Below, piece by piece: positions 54,068 to 63,999 of a stretch of 64,000 nucleotides of DNA. A program made the translations under genes and the position numbers. The notes below the pieces were generated by a model. It had not been told where the DNA came from. It did not search any database and saw nothing but the letters and a program-made list of their open reading frames with translations. Within the stretch, counting starts at the first letter, position 1, and every line of letters starts with the position of its first letter. Source of the DNA: Lentilactobacillus raoultii (GTDB lineage Bacteria; Bacillota; Bacilli; Lactobacillales; Lactobacillaceae); assembly GCF_900411375.1 (NCBI RefSeq), contig NZ_LS423006.1:31048-95047 (forward strand). Reading direction: 5' to 3'.

Positions 54068-54700
54068 TTATTCACCTTGTGATCCTTTCGGCAGGATAAT
54101 CTCAAAGGCAAAATTCCCCTGACCCTGCAAACTAATTTGACGAGCACGATAATTCAAACCGTGCCGGCTCATATGTGTAATATCCAGGACAATTGTTTTC
54201 TTATCAGGAATTAACTTAACCCAATGAGGTAATTTATAAGCTTTTTTGACATTAAATAACACGAAACTGATTGGAACTAGGAACCGTCCTAAGGCCATTC
54301 TGGTCGCATGAAGCTCGATATTACCATTTGATAAAACTTTAGGCGTAAAAAACATTGAATAGTCAACATCGGTCCCTAATAGCTTGATCGATCCATAAAC
54401 AATTCCTTGGTTGGCAACTTCAAAATGATACTTCGTCCGGCCATTATTTTGGGTTTGGAGTTTGTTTAAATAATATTGGGAGAGTCGGTTTAACTGTGCC
54501 TTATTCATTGAAACGGAAACGGTCTGGTTTTTTTCGGTCCTAACCGTCTGCGATGATAGTTTAACATTCGAAGACATGTGGATGGCGATAATTAAGCTGC
54601 CCATGCCAATAATGAGTAAGCCGATCAATGTCCAAAATGCCGTTTTCCAAAAATTTCTTGGCCGTTTTTCAGCCCTTCGTCTGGTCTTAATACCCATCAC
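54068..54700 (-). CDS. ypmS: YpmS family membrane-anchored protein (DUF2140)
   Basis: 210 residues. A basic N-terminus (KTRRRAEKRPR) and one membrane segment at about 19-43 (TAFWTLIGLLIIGMGSLIIAI) anchor an outward-facing domain of beta-rich lipocalin-like type. No function is established. It overlaps the preceding hydrolase gene by 4 bases, the ypmR-ypmS pair of Bacillus, and may act with it on envelope lipids (inference). Confidence 0.85.
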   Translation of the reverse strand: MMGIKTRRRAEKRPRNFWKTAFWTLIGLLIIGMGSLIIAIHMSSNVKLSSQTVRTEKNQTVSVSMNKAQLNRLSQYYLNKLQTQNNGRTKYHFEVANQGIVYGSIKLLGTDVDYSMFFTPKVLSNGNIELHATRMALGRFLVPISFVLFNVKKAYKLPHWVKLIPDKKTIVLDITHMSRHGLNYRARQISLQGQGNFAFEIILPKGSQGE

Positions 54701-55608
54701 TCCTTAAGCCAACTTAAATGTTGACACATTTTTCGATATAATAAGTTAGTCATTATTTGATAGCCGGTTCGGTTAGGATGGAAATGATCCTCAGTCGATA
54801 AATAGCGATTAGAGGTATTCCCCTGGCCAGTCAGCAACTTTTCTAACTGGTTGGCTCCCAGAGTTTGATCACCGATTCCACTGGCACGCTGCTTCAATTT
54901 TTCACGAGACTTAGCGGTTCGATATTGACCATCTGACAGCTTTTTATTAATTGAAATAAAATATGTCCTTGACTGTGCCTGAACCACTCGACTAGTGACT
55001 CGATTATTTAACTGAATCGCTTGATTGATAAACGAGACTTGAGGGAAGTACACATAGACTGGATTATAGATGCCAAAAACAAAGATGTGAACGCGCTTAT
55101 TTAACCGTCGAATATTGGTTAATAGCCTCGACACCCGTGTTTGATAAGCTGTTGCATATTGCTGTAACTTAGCCGATAAATCACGTCGAGTCTGGACAGC
55201 TAAATTAGCTTTCAAAAAGTGCAACATATCATTTCCACCGGTTGTTACCGTAATGACGTCGGCCCGCCTAATATTATTTCGTAATTTAGGAGATGAAACC
55301 ACTCGATGATTGATCTGGTTAGTGGTCTCGCCTGAAATGCCAAAATTAGCGGCCGTCATCGTAATATGGTGGGTTGAATGATTTACCTTTTGACGAATCA
55401 GATTTGGATAACCACCCTTCCCAGGATGATCGCCTACCCCATACGTCAGAGAATCACCAATTGCTGTTAAATGAACAATTTTCGGTTTTGCCGGCTGATG
55501 GGCATTAAATTGATTAAAAGCCCAAAAACCACCCGTTACCAAAATGACCAGCCCAATACAGACCATTATCAACCAGCCTTTTTTGGTTTGTTTTTGTCGA
55601 TGTTTCAA
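54697..55608 (-). CDS. ypmR: SGNH/GDSL lipase-esterase (YpmR type)
   Basis: Secreted or membrane-tethered serine esterase. 303 residues, one membrane segment or uncleaved signal at about 11-32. SGNH blocks: GDSLTYGVGD (Ser near 52), Gly in ANFGISGETT, TTGGNDMLHFL (Asn near 126) and the Asp-His pair in EDHFHPNRTGY (about 277-287). Substrate unknown; phospholipid or acylated wall polymer is likely for this group. Confidence 0.9.
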   Translation of the reverse strand: MKHRQKQTKKGWLIMVCIGLVILVTGGFWAFNQFNAHQPAKPKIVHLTAIGDSLTYGVGDHPGKGGYPNLIRQKVNHSTHHITMTAANFGISGETTNQINHRVVSSPKLRNNIRRADVITVTTGGNDMLHFLKANLAVQTRRDLSAKLQQYATAYQTRVSRLLTNIRRLNKRVHIFVFGIYNPVYVYFPQVSFINQAIQLNNRVTSRVVQAQSRTYFISINKKLSDGQYRTAKSREKLKQRASGIGDQTLGANQLEKLLTGQGNTSNRYLSTEDHFHPNRTGYQIMTNLLYRKMCQHLSWLKE

Positions 55609-55654
55609 TAAATCACCTGCTCAAGTCTAAATTAATTCTGCCATACTCTAACAC

Positions 55655-55700
55655 AAAAAGGGTTGCCAACAAAACTTTCCAGTTTTGCGCCAGCCCTTCA
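55655..55700 (-). terminator. terminator of degV copy 2
   Basis: On the minus strand an imperfect stem with outer AAGGG/CCCTT and inner CAAAAC/GTTTTG, followed by TTTTTG. Confidence 0.65.
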
Positions 55701-55714
55701 AGCTCTCAACCCGC

Positions 55715-56563
55715 TCATTCGGGATCACTGTAGTAAATGAGTGCGAATGCACCCTCACCTGTGTGTGTTGCAATGATGGGTGATGTTATTTGGTACAGTA
55801 ACGGAACTTCTGAAAAGTTTTCTCGAAGTTTAGTCACCGTTTCCTTCAAAATCTTGGTTTCTGTCACGTAAGAAATGCCGATTTCTCTTAACGCGGGTGT
55901 TTGTTTCATTTCACTAATGATTCGACCGAAGAATTTTCTTAATGATTTATCACCCCGGCCCTTAGAAACAATCTTTAACTTCCCATCAGTCACTTGCAAT
56001 CCCAATTTAATATTTAAAAAATTAGTAATTGCACCAGCCACTGGATGTAACCGACCACCTTTAACAATATTATCCAAAGTCATGACACAAAGATAAAGTC
56101 GTGTATTTGCCCGAATTTTGGTAATTTGATCAATAATTGTCGATAAATCGGCACCTTGTTGCGCCAACTTGGCAGCTGCCAAGACCTGAAAAGCCAATCC
56201 TCGATCGGTACTTTGACTATCTATCACGGTGACGTCACTGGTGCTGAGTGTTGCAGCCTGTTCTGCGGCATGAACAGTCCCACTGATTGCAGCCAACATA
56301 TTAAGGCAGAGGACTTGACTACCATCCTCACCAAGTTGATTAAACACTTCAATGAACTTCCCAACCGGCGGCTGACTAGTTTTTGGCAGTGCTTTTGCGG
56401 CCAACATTTTAGGGATAAATGTCTTATTCGTAATTGTCTCCCGTTCAACGTAAACGGTTTCATCAATCATGACCGTCAAAGGGACCACTGTGATTTGATA
56501 TTGATTAATTTCTTCATCTGTTAATTGTGCAGACGAATCTGTTACAATTTTCACGTTTGCCAT
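55715..56563 (-). CDS. DegV family fatty-acid-binding protein (copy 2)
   Basis: FakB-like lipid carrier, 282 residues from ATG 56563 (ribosome site GAGTGG is weak; the in-frame extension covers the promoter region). Seen: KIVTDSSAQL, ALPKTSQPPVGKF (about 57-69), NMLAAISGTVHAA near 90-102 and NIKLGLQV. Compared with copy 1 the lipid-contact Ser/Thr set is retained but the rest differs, so the two may prefer different fatty acids. Monocistronic. Confidence 0.9.
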   Translation of the reverse strand: MANVKIVTDSSAQLTDEEINQYQITVVPLTVMIDETVYVERETITNKTFIPKMLAAKALPKTSQPPVGKFIEVFNQLGEDGSQVLCLNMLAAISGTVHAAEQAATLSTSDVTVIDSQSTDRGLAFQVLAAAKLAQQGADLSTIIDQITKIRANTRLYLCVMTLDNIVKGGRLHPVAGAITNFLNIKLGLQVTDGKLKIVSKGRGDKSLRKFFGRIISEMKQTPALREIGISYVTETKILKETVTKLRENFSEVPLLYQITSPIIATHTGEGAFALIYYSDPE

Positions 56564-56697
56564 TAGTGCCACTCGTTTCTTCAAGTAATTTTGAAAATAA
56601 GCAAGTCTTATTATATCAGAAATCTTTTGCACTAACATCTCTGTTTAAAAAATCACTCGCTAAAGTCAAATTGTGAATTAATTGGTTTACTTTCAAG

Positions 56698-57186
56698 TTA
56701 CTTTAATCGCTCAAAAAGCTCAAAAGTGTGTGGGTAAGGATTCTTTTCATCCACTTTTCCTTCAGTTACCCGAAGTCGTTTAAAATGAGCATAATCAATT
56801 TTCGGCATGTACGTATCACCAATAAATTGATGATGAATTTTAGTTCGATATAGGCGATCCACCCGGTCCAAAAGTTGGCTAAATAGATTCGCACCACCCG
56901 TTACAAAATAATTTTCACCAGGATTAGCCGCCACTAATTCACAAAGCTGAGGGATTGATGAAACAACTAAAACCCCATCTGGAAAGTGACCGTGACGGGA
57001 CAACACAATATTTTGCCGACCAGGCAACGGCCGATTATAGCTTCGAAACGTTCGCGCACCAGAAATGATGGGATGACCCATCGTCGTTTTTTTGAAAAAG
57101 GCCATATCAGCCGGTAAGTGCCAAGGTAATTTGCCGGCTGCACCAATGAGCCCCTGTTCGTCTTCTGCCCAAATATAAGAAATCAT
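56698..57186 (-). CDS. folA: dihydrofolate reductase
   Basis: NADPH-dependent reduction of dihydrofolate to tetrahydrofolate, the step that restores folate after ThyA. 162 residues. Seen: IWAEDEQGLIGAAGKLPWHLPADM (in pieces, about 4-27) with the folate-contact Asp27, GHPIISGARTF with NADPH-binding residues, and YFVTGGANLF near 95-104. ATG 57186, 7 bases after AAAGGAG; a GTG one codon upstream is possible. 29 bases after thyA, same unit. Confidence 0.95.
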   Translation of the reverse strand: MISYIWAEDEQGLIGAAGKLPWHLPADMAFFKKTTMGHPIISGARTFRSYNRPLPGRQNIVLSRHGHFPDGVLVVSSIPQLCELVAANPGENYFVTGGANLFSQLLDRVDRLYRTKIHHQFIGDTYMPKIDYAHFKRLRVTEGKVDEKNPYPHTFELFERLK

Positions 57187-57215
57187 CACTTGGCTCCTTT
57201 AATTATTTGATAGTC

Positions 57216-58166
57216 TTAAACGGCAACCGGTGCCTTAATCGTTGGATAAGGATCATAATTTTTAACTTTAATATCAGCCATGTCAAATTGATCCAAACGG
57301 GTCTTTTCCGGATTCAGCCACAGTTGCGGTGCCGGGTGTGGTTTGCGAGTCAGTTGTTCTTTTACTTGATTAATGTGGTTCAAATAAATATGAGCATCCC
57401 CTAACGTATGAACAAACTCACCCGGTTGTAATCCGCATTCCCGGGCAATTAATGACGTTAAAAGTGCATAACTGGCAATGTTAAACGGCACACCCAAAAA
57501 GATATCGCCTGACCGTTGATATAACTGGCAGCTTAATTTGCCATCGTTAACGTAAAATTGAAACATCGTGTGACAAGGTGGAATGGCCATGGTTGGAATA
57601 TCTTCCGGATTCCAAGCAGACACAATTAACCGACGAGAATCCGGATGAGTTTTAATCATCTCAATCACGTTTTTAATTTGATCAATTGTCTGACCAGTTG
57701 ACGTTTTCCAAGCGCGCCATTGACTCCCATAAACCAGACCGAGATCGCCATACTTTTTGGCAAAGGTTTCATCATCCAAAATCATTTGGCAAAAACGCTT
57801 TTTTTGAGTTTGATAAACCTGATTAAATGCTGGATCCTTTTGAGCACGATGTGAAAAGTTGGTCATATCCGGGCCTTGATAGTCATCGGATTGAACATAT
57901 TTTTCAAAAGCCCACTCATCCCAAATATGATTTTTGTGCTGAAGTAAGAAACGAATATTGGTATCGCCTCTTAAGAACCATAATAATTCACTCTTGATCA
58001 ACCCAAAAGGGACCTTTTTAGTTGTTAGAAGTGGGAAACCCTTAGCCAAATCAAACCTCATTTGATAGCCAAACGTGCTGATTGTTCCGGTGTGAGTCCG
58101 ATCCGTTTTTTGGTGACCATTTTCTAAAACATATTTTTCTAAGTTTAAGTAAGCATCTTCGAGCAT
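57216..58166 (-). CDS. thyA: thymidylate synthase
   Basis: Makes dTMP from dUMP and methylene-THF, giving dihydrofolate. 316 residues, with the about 50-residue insert of Lactobacillus ThyA between 85 and 145. Catalytic Cys in [11 protein letters not shown] near 197-207, dUMP-binding [10 protein letters not shown] and [17 protein letters not shown] near 218-234. Cotranscribed with folA and probably with the upstream ABC-F gene 21 bases away. Confidence 0.96.
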   Translation of the reverse strand: MLEDAYLNLEKYVLENGHQKTDRTHTGTISTFGYQMRFDLAKGFPLLTTKKVPFGLIKSELLWFLRGDTNIRFLLQHKNHIWDEWAFEKYVQSDDYQGPDMTNFSHRAQKDPAFNQVYQTQKKRFCQMILDDETFAKKYGDLGLVYGSQWRAWKTSTGQTIDQIKNVIEMIKTHPDSRRLIVSAWNPEDIPTMAIPPCHTMFQFYVNDGKLSCQLYQRSGDIFLGVPFNIASYALLTSLIARECGLQPGEFVHTLGDAHIYLNHINQVKEQLTRKPHPAPQLWLNPEKTRLDQFDMADIKVKNYDPYPTIKAPVAV

Positions 58167-58187
58167 GTTGTCTCCTCCTCATCGTTT

Positions 58188-60098
58188 CTATTCAGCAAAC
58201 TTGCTTAAATATTCCCAACGTTTCATCTTTTGATCAATCTGTTTATCAAGTTGATCTTTTTGCTGCTGTAAATTAGCCAACTTATCGTAATCGTCACCGT
58301 TTTGTTGCATTTGATCATTCACAGATGATTTTTGAGCTTCCAAATGATCAATATCATCTTCTAAGTGATCATATTCTATCTGTTCGGCATACGTCAACTT
58401 TTTCTTTTTGGGTTTTGCTTCTGAAGTGTGAGTTGTTGGGGCTGTGTTAGTCGACTGTTGTTTGGCTGATTTTTGCTGACTTGCTTTCTTTGAAGATTGA
58501 ACTTTCGCTGCCTTCAAATAGTCTGTGAAACGGCCTCGATGTTCCTCAATCACACCATTGCCCTTAAAGATCAACAAACGATCTGCCACCTTATCCAGAA
58601 AATAACGGTCATGAGAAACGGTAATGACAGTTCCCTTAAATTTAGAAATATAATCTTCAAGAACCGTCAAAGTAGCGATGTCCAAATCATTCGTTGGTTC
58701 ATCCAGAAGTAGGACATTTGGTTGTTGCATTAATAGCTTTAGTAGATACAGCCGCCGCTTTTCGCCCCCAGATAATTTTCGAATCAAGGTGCCATGCATA
58801 AAACGTGGAAACAAAAATTGTTCGAGTAACTCCGCCACGCTGATTTTTTGGCCATTTTTGTCGGTGACCTGTTGACCGATTTCACTTAAATAGTTAATAA
58901 TGCGCTTATCTTCGGGAATTGGTTCGGTTAACTGGGTATAATATCCCAACTTAACCGTTTCGCCAATTTTAATAATGCCGGAGTCCAGTTTCCTGCGACC
59001 GGCAATCACGTTTAGCAAAGTTGTTTTCCCAGCGCCGTTTTCACCACTAATCCCAATTCGTTCGTTTGGCTGAACCAGTAAATTGAAATTTTTCAAAATC
59101 GTTTGCCCGTCAATTGCCAAATTAGCATCTTTAATGTTAATGACTTCTTTGCCTAATCGACTTTGTCCCAACGAAATATCAACATCCTGGTCCAGTTGAA
59201 GTGTATTGACATTCTTTTTCAACTCATTAAAGCGGTTGATTCGTGCCTGTTGCTTGGTTGAACGAGCCTTGGCACCAGCCTTCATCCAGGCCAGTTCGGA
59301 TTTGTAAAGCTGCTGGGTCTTATGCTGAGCATCAATTTCGCCTTGAACTCGGGTAGCTTTTTTCTCAACATAATCCTGATAATTACCTTGATATTGATAC
59401 AACTTGCCAAATGAAAGTTCCCAAATTTGATTAGCCACTTGATCGAGAAAATACCGATCATGGGTTACAACGATCAAGGCACCCTTATAAGCAGCTAAAT
59501 ACTTTTCCAACCAGTCAATGGAATCAAAATCCAAGTGATTGGTTGGTTCATCCAACAGCAGCAAGTCTGGTGATTGAATCAGCACTTGGGCCAGACCAAC
59601 CCGGCGTCGCTGACCACCGGAGAGTTCTGCTACTTTTTGATGGTAATCTGTAATTTTTAATTGACTTAAAATGGTTTCAACATCACTTTGCGCATTCCAC
59701 GCATCGTCCTCGTTCATCTTGGCCTCAGCCTTCGTAAAGCGATTAAGCGCACTTTTATCTTCCGGATGGGTTGAATATTGATCCAGCGCATCTTCGTAAT
59801 TTCGAATTGTTCGATAAATCTTCTGAGAACCGGAAAAAACAGCTTCCATAATTGATAAATGGTCATCTAACTTCGGCTCTTGGGTTAAATAACCAATCGA
59901 ATAGGACTTAGATGTGACAACATTTCCCGTAAAATCATGATCATGCCCAGAAATTGCGTTAAGCAATGATGTTTTTCCGGTTCCATTTGTTCCAATTAAC
60001 CCGATCCGATCCTGCTCATTTATTAAAAAATCCAAGTGATCAAAAAGTGTTTTTTCACCATAGGTTTTGGTTAATCCTTCAACCCGCATTGTTTCCAT
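58188..60098 (-). CDS. ABC-F family ATPase (Uup-like)
   Basis: Soluble ABC-F protein that acts on the ribosome rather than in transport. 636 residues with two nucleotide-binding domains: Walker A GTNGTGKTSLL (about 37-47) and GENGAGKTTLL (about 353-363), signature LSGGQRRRVGLAQ and LSGGEKRRLYL, Walker B LLLLDEPTNHLD and VLLLDEPTNDLD. The interdomain linker is basic, and the C-terminus is a Lys/Gln-rich coiled-coil domain as in Uup. Housekeeping rather than antibiotic resistance type is the likelier reading. Confidence 0.92.
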   Translation of the reverse strand: METMRVEGLTKTYGEKTLFDHLDFLINEQDRIGLIGTNGTGKTSLLNAISGHDHDFTGNVVTSKSYSIGYLTQEPKLDDHLSIMEAVFSGSQKIYRTIRNYEDALDQYSTHPEDKSALNRFTKAEAKMNEDDAWNAQSDVETILSQLKITDYHQKVAELSGGQRRRVGLAQVLIQSPDLLLLDEPTNHLDFDSIDWLEKYLAAYKGALIVVTHDRYFLDQVANQIWELSFGKLYQYQGNYQDYVEKKATRVQGEIDAQHKTQQLYKSELAWMKAGAKARSTKQQARINRFNELKKNVNTLQLDQDVDISLGQSRLGKEVINIKDANLAIDGQTILKNFNLLVQPNERIGISGENGAGKTTLLNVIAGRRKLDSGIIKIGETVKLGYYTQLTEPIPEDKRIINYLSEIGQQVTDKNGQKISVAELLEQFLFPRFMHGTLIRKLSGGEKRRLYLLKLLMQQPNVLLLDEPTNDLDIATLTVLEDYISKFKGTVITVSHDRYFLDKVADRLLIFKGNGVIEEHRGRFTDYLKAAKVQSSKKASQQKSAKQQSTNTAPTTHTSEAKPKKKKLTYAEQIEYDHLEDDIDHLEAQKSSVNDQMQQNGDDYDKLANLQQQKDQLDKQIDQKMKRWEYLSKFAE

Positions 60099-60105
60099 TT
60101 ATTCA

Positions 60106-61338
60106 TCATTCCTTATTCAATGCAATTGCAGCAGCAATTAATGCTGAACGCTGATTTTTAACTTGACCAAGTACAACTGCCCTTTCCAACTCTGCTAAAG
60201 TTTTACCGAGTTGCGGTCCCGGTGACAAGATTTTCTGCTTAATTAATTCACCACCGGTAATGTTCAGTTGCCTTTTATCCGTAATCGGCAATCGGTCATA
60301 GGCCCTGAGTAAGTCATCTAAATTGGCGTTGAGTGAACGTGACAGGACGTCGACAGCGTTTAAAACGTTTTGTCGGCCTGCCCAGTATAAATTAAGATTG
60401 TTAACTTTTTGAGACTTGATTTGAAAAATCAGTTCAGTAGTTAGTATAACATCATTGATTATTTTATTGGCAGTCTTCCAATTCTTTAAAAACAATGCGA
60501 TTTGCTCCCGTTGAAATCGGAAGTTACTAGTAAACAATGACCAGACTTGAACTTCATTTTTTAAATCAAATGGGGCGTTCGCGATCTTTTGAAGTTCGAT
60601 TAAACGACTGGTAAACCCCGGAACGTATTGATAAAGATGACTTTTAATCATTAATGTCAGGCCATTTTGAGCATCCTGACCGAGCATCATCTTCACAAAT
60701 TCCGTGTGAATCCGTTCCACCGCAATCTTTTTTAACAATTGACTGTGATCGTAAATGCCGCTCAGGGTTTGCGGCTCAATTTTAAAGTTTAATTGGCTGG
60801 CAAACCGGACGGCGCGCATCATTCTGAGGGCGTCTTCATTAAAGCGTTCCTCTGGATTGCCCACTGCCCGAATGATTTTTGCTTTCATATCTGCCAAACC
60901 ACCAAATAAGTCCGTTATCTGACCATCTTCGCTTAATGCCAAAGCGTTAATCGTAAAATCCCGTCGCTTTAAGTCTTCCTTTAAAGATCGGACAAAAGTC
61001 ACTTTATCAGGCCGCCGATAGTCCTGATAGCCGGACTCCGTTCTAAATGTCGTTACTTCATAACCGGTACCATGATCCAGAATCATCACGGTGCCATGTT
61101 CAATGCCGGTATCAACAGTGCGCTTAAACAGCGCTTTTACCTCACTCGGATAGGCACTGGTTGCAATATCAACGTCGTGAATTGGTCGATTCAATAATGT
61201 ATCACGAACTGAACCGCCGACAAAGTAAGCTTCATAACCCGCAGCTTCAATTTTACGAAGAATCGGCAGTGCCAGTTTAAATTCATTGGGAATATTTTTA
61301 ATTCGCACAGTATCGCCATCCATCTTGTATTTGTTCAC
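60106..61338 (-). CDS. cca: CCA-adding tRNA nucleotidyltransferase
   Basis: Adds or repairs the CCA end of tRNAs. Up to 410 residues. Class II nucleotidyltransferase head: YFVGGSVRDTLL near 36-47, DVDIATSA with catalytic Asp pair near 54-61, and RRDFTINALAL near 105-115. The GTG at 61338 and ATG at 61323 are both possible starts; neither has a clear ribosome site. It lies 7 bases before the ABC-F gene. Confidence 0.93.
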   Translation of the reverse strand: MNKYKMDGDTVRIKNIPNEFKLALPILRKIEAAGYEAYFVGGSVRDTLLNRPIHDVDIATSAYPSEVKALFKRTVDTGIEHGTVMILDHGTGYEVTTFRTESGYQDYRRPDKVTFVRSLKEDLKRRDFTINALALSEDGQITDLFGGLADMKAKIIRAVGNPEERFNEDALRMMRAVRFASQLNFKIEPQTLSGIYDHSQLLKKIAVERIHTEFVKMMLGQDAQNGLTLMIKSHLYQYVPGFTSRLIELQKIANAPFDLKNEVQVWSLFTSNFRFQREQIALFLKNWKTANKIINDVILTTELIFQIKSQKVNNLNLYWAGRQNVLNAVDVLSRSLNANLDDLLRAYDRLPITDKRQLNITGGELIKQKILSPGPQLGKTLAELERAVVLGQVKNQRSALIAAAIALNKE

Positions 61339-61450
61339 TAAACAAGTTTAACAGATAATCGAGAACGAAAAAAGTAAGTTAAAATGACAGTGTCAAGAGA
61401 AAAATCTTGAAGTACTATGACATTCTGATGGAAAGTTTTATTCAAAAAGA

Positions 61451-61480
61451 TTGCCTTTTATCCTACTGCCTTGCTATGAT
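61451..61480 (+). promoter_or_regulatory. yitT-type gene promoter
   Basis: TTGCCT (61451-61456), 18 bases, TATGAT (61475-61480), giving a leader of about 75 bases that ends in AGGAGG. Confidence 0.65.
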
Positions 61481-61562
61481 AGATGTTTGTGATAATCATC
61501 GATTTTAACCCGTATTCCAAAAACATTACTCAACCACAATCACGCTAATTTAGGAGGAAATT

Positions 61563-62453
61563 ATGGCGAAGAAAGCAAAAAAATTTCAACTTGATATTTC
61601 GGCACTCGATTTATTGATTATTGCCCTTGGATCAGCAATCTATTCATTTGGCATTGTCTTTTTTAATATTTATAATCACTTGGCAGATGGGGGCGTCACG
61701 GGAATTACCTTAATCTTAAGAGCGCTGTTTCATCTTGATCCGGCCTATTCAACGATCCTGGTCAATATTCCCTTATTTGCCATTGGCTATCGATATTTAG
61801 GCAAAAAAGATATGTTGTATACATTATACGGCACTGCCATGTTGGCAATTTTTCTTTGGATTTGGCAGCGAGTCCCAATTGAAATCAATATTCAACATGA
61901 TCTTTTACTGGCCGCAATTGGCGCCGGCTTATTTGGTGGCTTTGGGTGCGGCATTGTCTATCGGTTTGGCGGTACGACCGGTGGTGTCGATATTGTGGCC
62001 CGTTTATTTGAACGTTTTAGAGGCGTTCAAATGGGAAAAACACTCTTAACCATTGATGTCCTGGTTCTACTTTCTTCATTAATTTATTTGGATGTTCGCC
62101 AAATGGCTTATACACTTATTTACGTTTGGATTTTTTCAATGATTGTCAATTTTACTCAACAGGGAGCTTATGCCGCCCGGGGGATCTTAATTATCAGTAA
62201 TCAATCGGCCACTATCTCCGAAGCTATTATGGAACAATTAAACCGAGGCACGACATTCTTAAAAGCTGAAGGCGGTTATTCTCGCAAAGATAAGAAAATT
62301 GTTTACTGTGTTGTTTCACCCAGCGAATTACACACTTTAAAAAAGCTGGTAGAATCAATTGATAAAGAAGCTTTCATTTCGGTGATGGAAGTTAACGAAG
62401 CAATTGGTGAAGGCTTTACCTATAAACGACCCAAGAAATTTAAGCTCCTATAG
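61563..62453 (+). CDS. YitT family membrane protein (DUF161/DUF2179)
   Basis: 296 residues with about five membrane segments in the first 200 (for example LDLLIIALGSAIYSFGIVFF, LLLAAIGAGLFGGFGCGIVY, VLVLLSSLIYL, LIYVWIFSMIVNF) containing GGVTGITLI and GGTTGGVDIVARL repeats, then a cytoplasmic DUF2179 domain (EGGYSRKDKKIVYCVV). Transport substrate is unknown. AGGAGG 6 bases before the ATG; own promoter and terminator. Confidence 0.88.
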   Translation: MAKKAKKFQLDISALDLLIIALGSAIYSFGIVFFNIYNHLADGGVTGITLILRALFHLDPAYSTILVNIPLFAIGYRYLGKKDMLYTLYGTAMLAIFLWIWQRVPIEINIQHDLLLAAIGAGLFGGFGCGIVYRFGGTTGGVDIVARLFERFRGVQMGKTLLTIDVLVLLSSLIYLDVRQMAYTLIYVWIFSMIVNFTQQGAYAARGILIISNQSATISEAIMEQLNRGTTFLKAEGGYSRKDKKIVYCVVSPSELHTLKKLVESIDKEAFISVMEVNEAIGEGFTYKRPKKFKLL

Positions 62454-62464
62454 TGATACCAAAG

Positions 62465-62506
62465 AAAAGCCGGTCAGACAGGTAATGAACGTCCGACCGG
62501 TTTTTT
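62465..62506. terminator. bidirectional terminator, YitT and TPR genes
   Basis: AAAAGCCGGTC pairs with GACCGGTTTTT; inner GAC/GTC extends the stem. Lies between the two convergent genes. Confidence 0.9.
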
Positions 62507-62561
62507 CATTGATTTTAAGGTTTGACTTTGGACCTAACTGGCTGATTGAACGACTGGTTAA

Positions 62562-63824
62562 TCAATAATCTTCGTCTTCTTCATACATTGAGGCCATTTC
62601 CAAGTCATTGGGAACTAATTCCAAATAATGCTTAAGGTAAGATCGTTCCTCTTTTATGTGCCCATTTTCTCGATAAAACAGGGCGGCATGCTTGAGAAAA
62701 TCCGGATTATCGTTTAACTCGTGGCTTGCCAATTCATAATTTTTGGCGGCTTTTTGATAATCACCAGTATCTTGATAAGATTGGGCTAAATTATAAGCCA
62801 AATGAGCATCAAAAACGTGATCCTTAACCAAGGGTTCCAGCAATTTTAAATTGTTCTGAGATTGCTGATGAGTGACATACCAATCTGAAAGCAGGCTCAA
62901 AATTTCCATATCCTCCGGCGCAATCTCGTGGCCCTTTTTTAAATAGTTGAGTGCCATTTCGTCCTCGCCAGCCATCGTCGCAATTTGGCCGGCTTTTTGC
63001 CATATTTTTTCATTGAATTGATCAATTGAAATCCCCTCTTGAATGGTTTTAAGAGCATTATCTATTTGCTTTAGTTCGACATAGGAATCCGCTAAATAAG
63101 GATAAAGTGAACTATACTGGGGATCGCTGTCTCTGAGATCAACAAAGGTTTCAACCGCTTTTTGGTAATCTTTTAAATTAAAATACGTAAAGGCCAATTC
63201 GAACTTCACATCACTTGTCATATGAATCGGCTTAATCTGTTCCAAATATCCCAACGCCTGTTCAAATTTACCAATTTCCGCATAGGAGACACCTAACCGC
63301 TCCACCAAATTAACGGCTGACATTTCCAACGTCCCGGACTTAATGAGATTCAGATAGAGATTAATCGCTTTTCGATAGTTGCGGGTGTTGAAATAAAATT
63401 CAGCCAACGCAAATGTAATCACCGGTTCGTTAGGAGCGATTCTCTGCGCCTCTAAGAGCTTTTGCTCACTCACGTCAAAGAGACCTTGAGTTTGATATAA
63501 ATCGGCAGAGACCATCAAAGAACGAACATATTCGGTAGATTGAGTCGAAATCTGAGAAAGATAATTCAAAGCTTGGTCATCATGATCTGCATCAATGGCT
63601 AATTCAGCCAAATTAATTTTTAGCGAGTCATCAGTTGGATACTTTTTGAGTAATTGTCGATAAATAGTTTGAGAATAGTTGGAGAAGCCCAACGAATAAA
63701 GCTCTTCGGCTAACGAATACAACATATCATCCGAATCGTTTGTTAATGCTTTTTGATATGATTTTTTAAAATCATCAAGTTGACCATGTTCAAGCTGGTC
63801 TAATGCGGTTTGTGAATAACTCAT
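62562..63824 (-). CDS. tetratricopeptide repeat protein (YpiA-like)
   Basis: 420 residues built almost wholly of tandem TPR units of about 34 residues (for example ALNYLSQI, AINLYLNLIKSG, ALGYLEQIKP, AVETFVDLRDSDP, ALNYLKKGHEIAPED), no signal peptide or membrane segment, acidic tail. It should act as a protein-binding scaffold in the cytoplasm. Length and type match YpiA of Bacillus, whose role is poorly known. ATG 63824 follows AGGAG; the longer frame to 63956 is not needed. Confidence 0.85.
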   Translation of the reverse strand: MSYSQTALDQLEHGQLDDFKKSYQKALTNDSDDMLYSLAEELYSLGFSNYSQTIYRQLLKKYPTDDSLKINLAELAIDADHDDQALNYLSQISTQSTEYVRSLMVSADLYQTQGLFDVSEQKLLEAQRIAPNEPVITFALAEFYFNTRNYRKAINLYLNLIKSGTLEMSAVNLVERLGVSYAEIGKFEQALGYLEQIKPIHMTSDVKFELAFTYFNLKDYQKAVETFVDLRDSDPQYSSLYPYLADSYVELKQIDNALKTIQEGISIDQFNEKIWQKAGQIATMAGEDEMALNYLKKGHEIAPEDMEILSLLSDWYVTHQQSQNNLKLLEPLVKDHVFDAHLAYNLAQSYQDTGDYQKAAKNYELASHELNDNPDFLKHAALFYRENGHIKEERSYLKHYLELVPNDLEMASMYEEDEDY

Positions 63825-63965
63825 AAAACTCCTGCTACTGAAAATATACCTGAATGTATACCCAGATTTTTCCTGCTTCATCCTATCCCACCTCGACATA
63901 AGCTCTCTACTATGGTTGATATGATAGTCCACAAGCGTCAATTCCCGGCTAGCCACCGGTACATA

Positions 63966-63999
63966 CTTTGTTGCCTGTTTTAGTAGGCTAAAACAAAGT
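63966..63999. repeat. inverted repeat at the window edge
   Basis: ACTTTGT and ACAAAGT arms with inner GCCT/AGGC pairing. Probably a terminator of a gene beyond the right edge, or part of the TPR gene's leader. The gap 63825-64000 shows no gene. Confidence 0.4.
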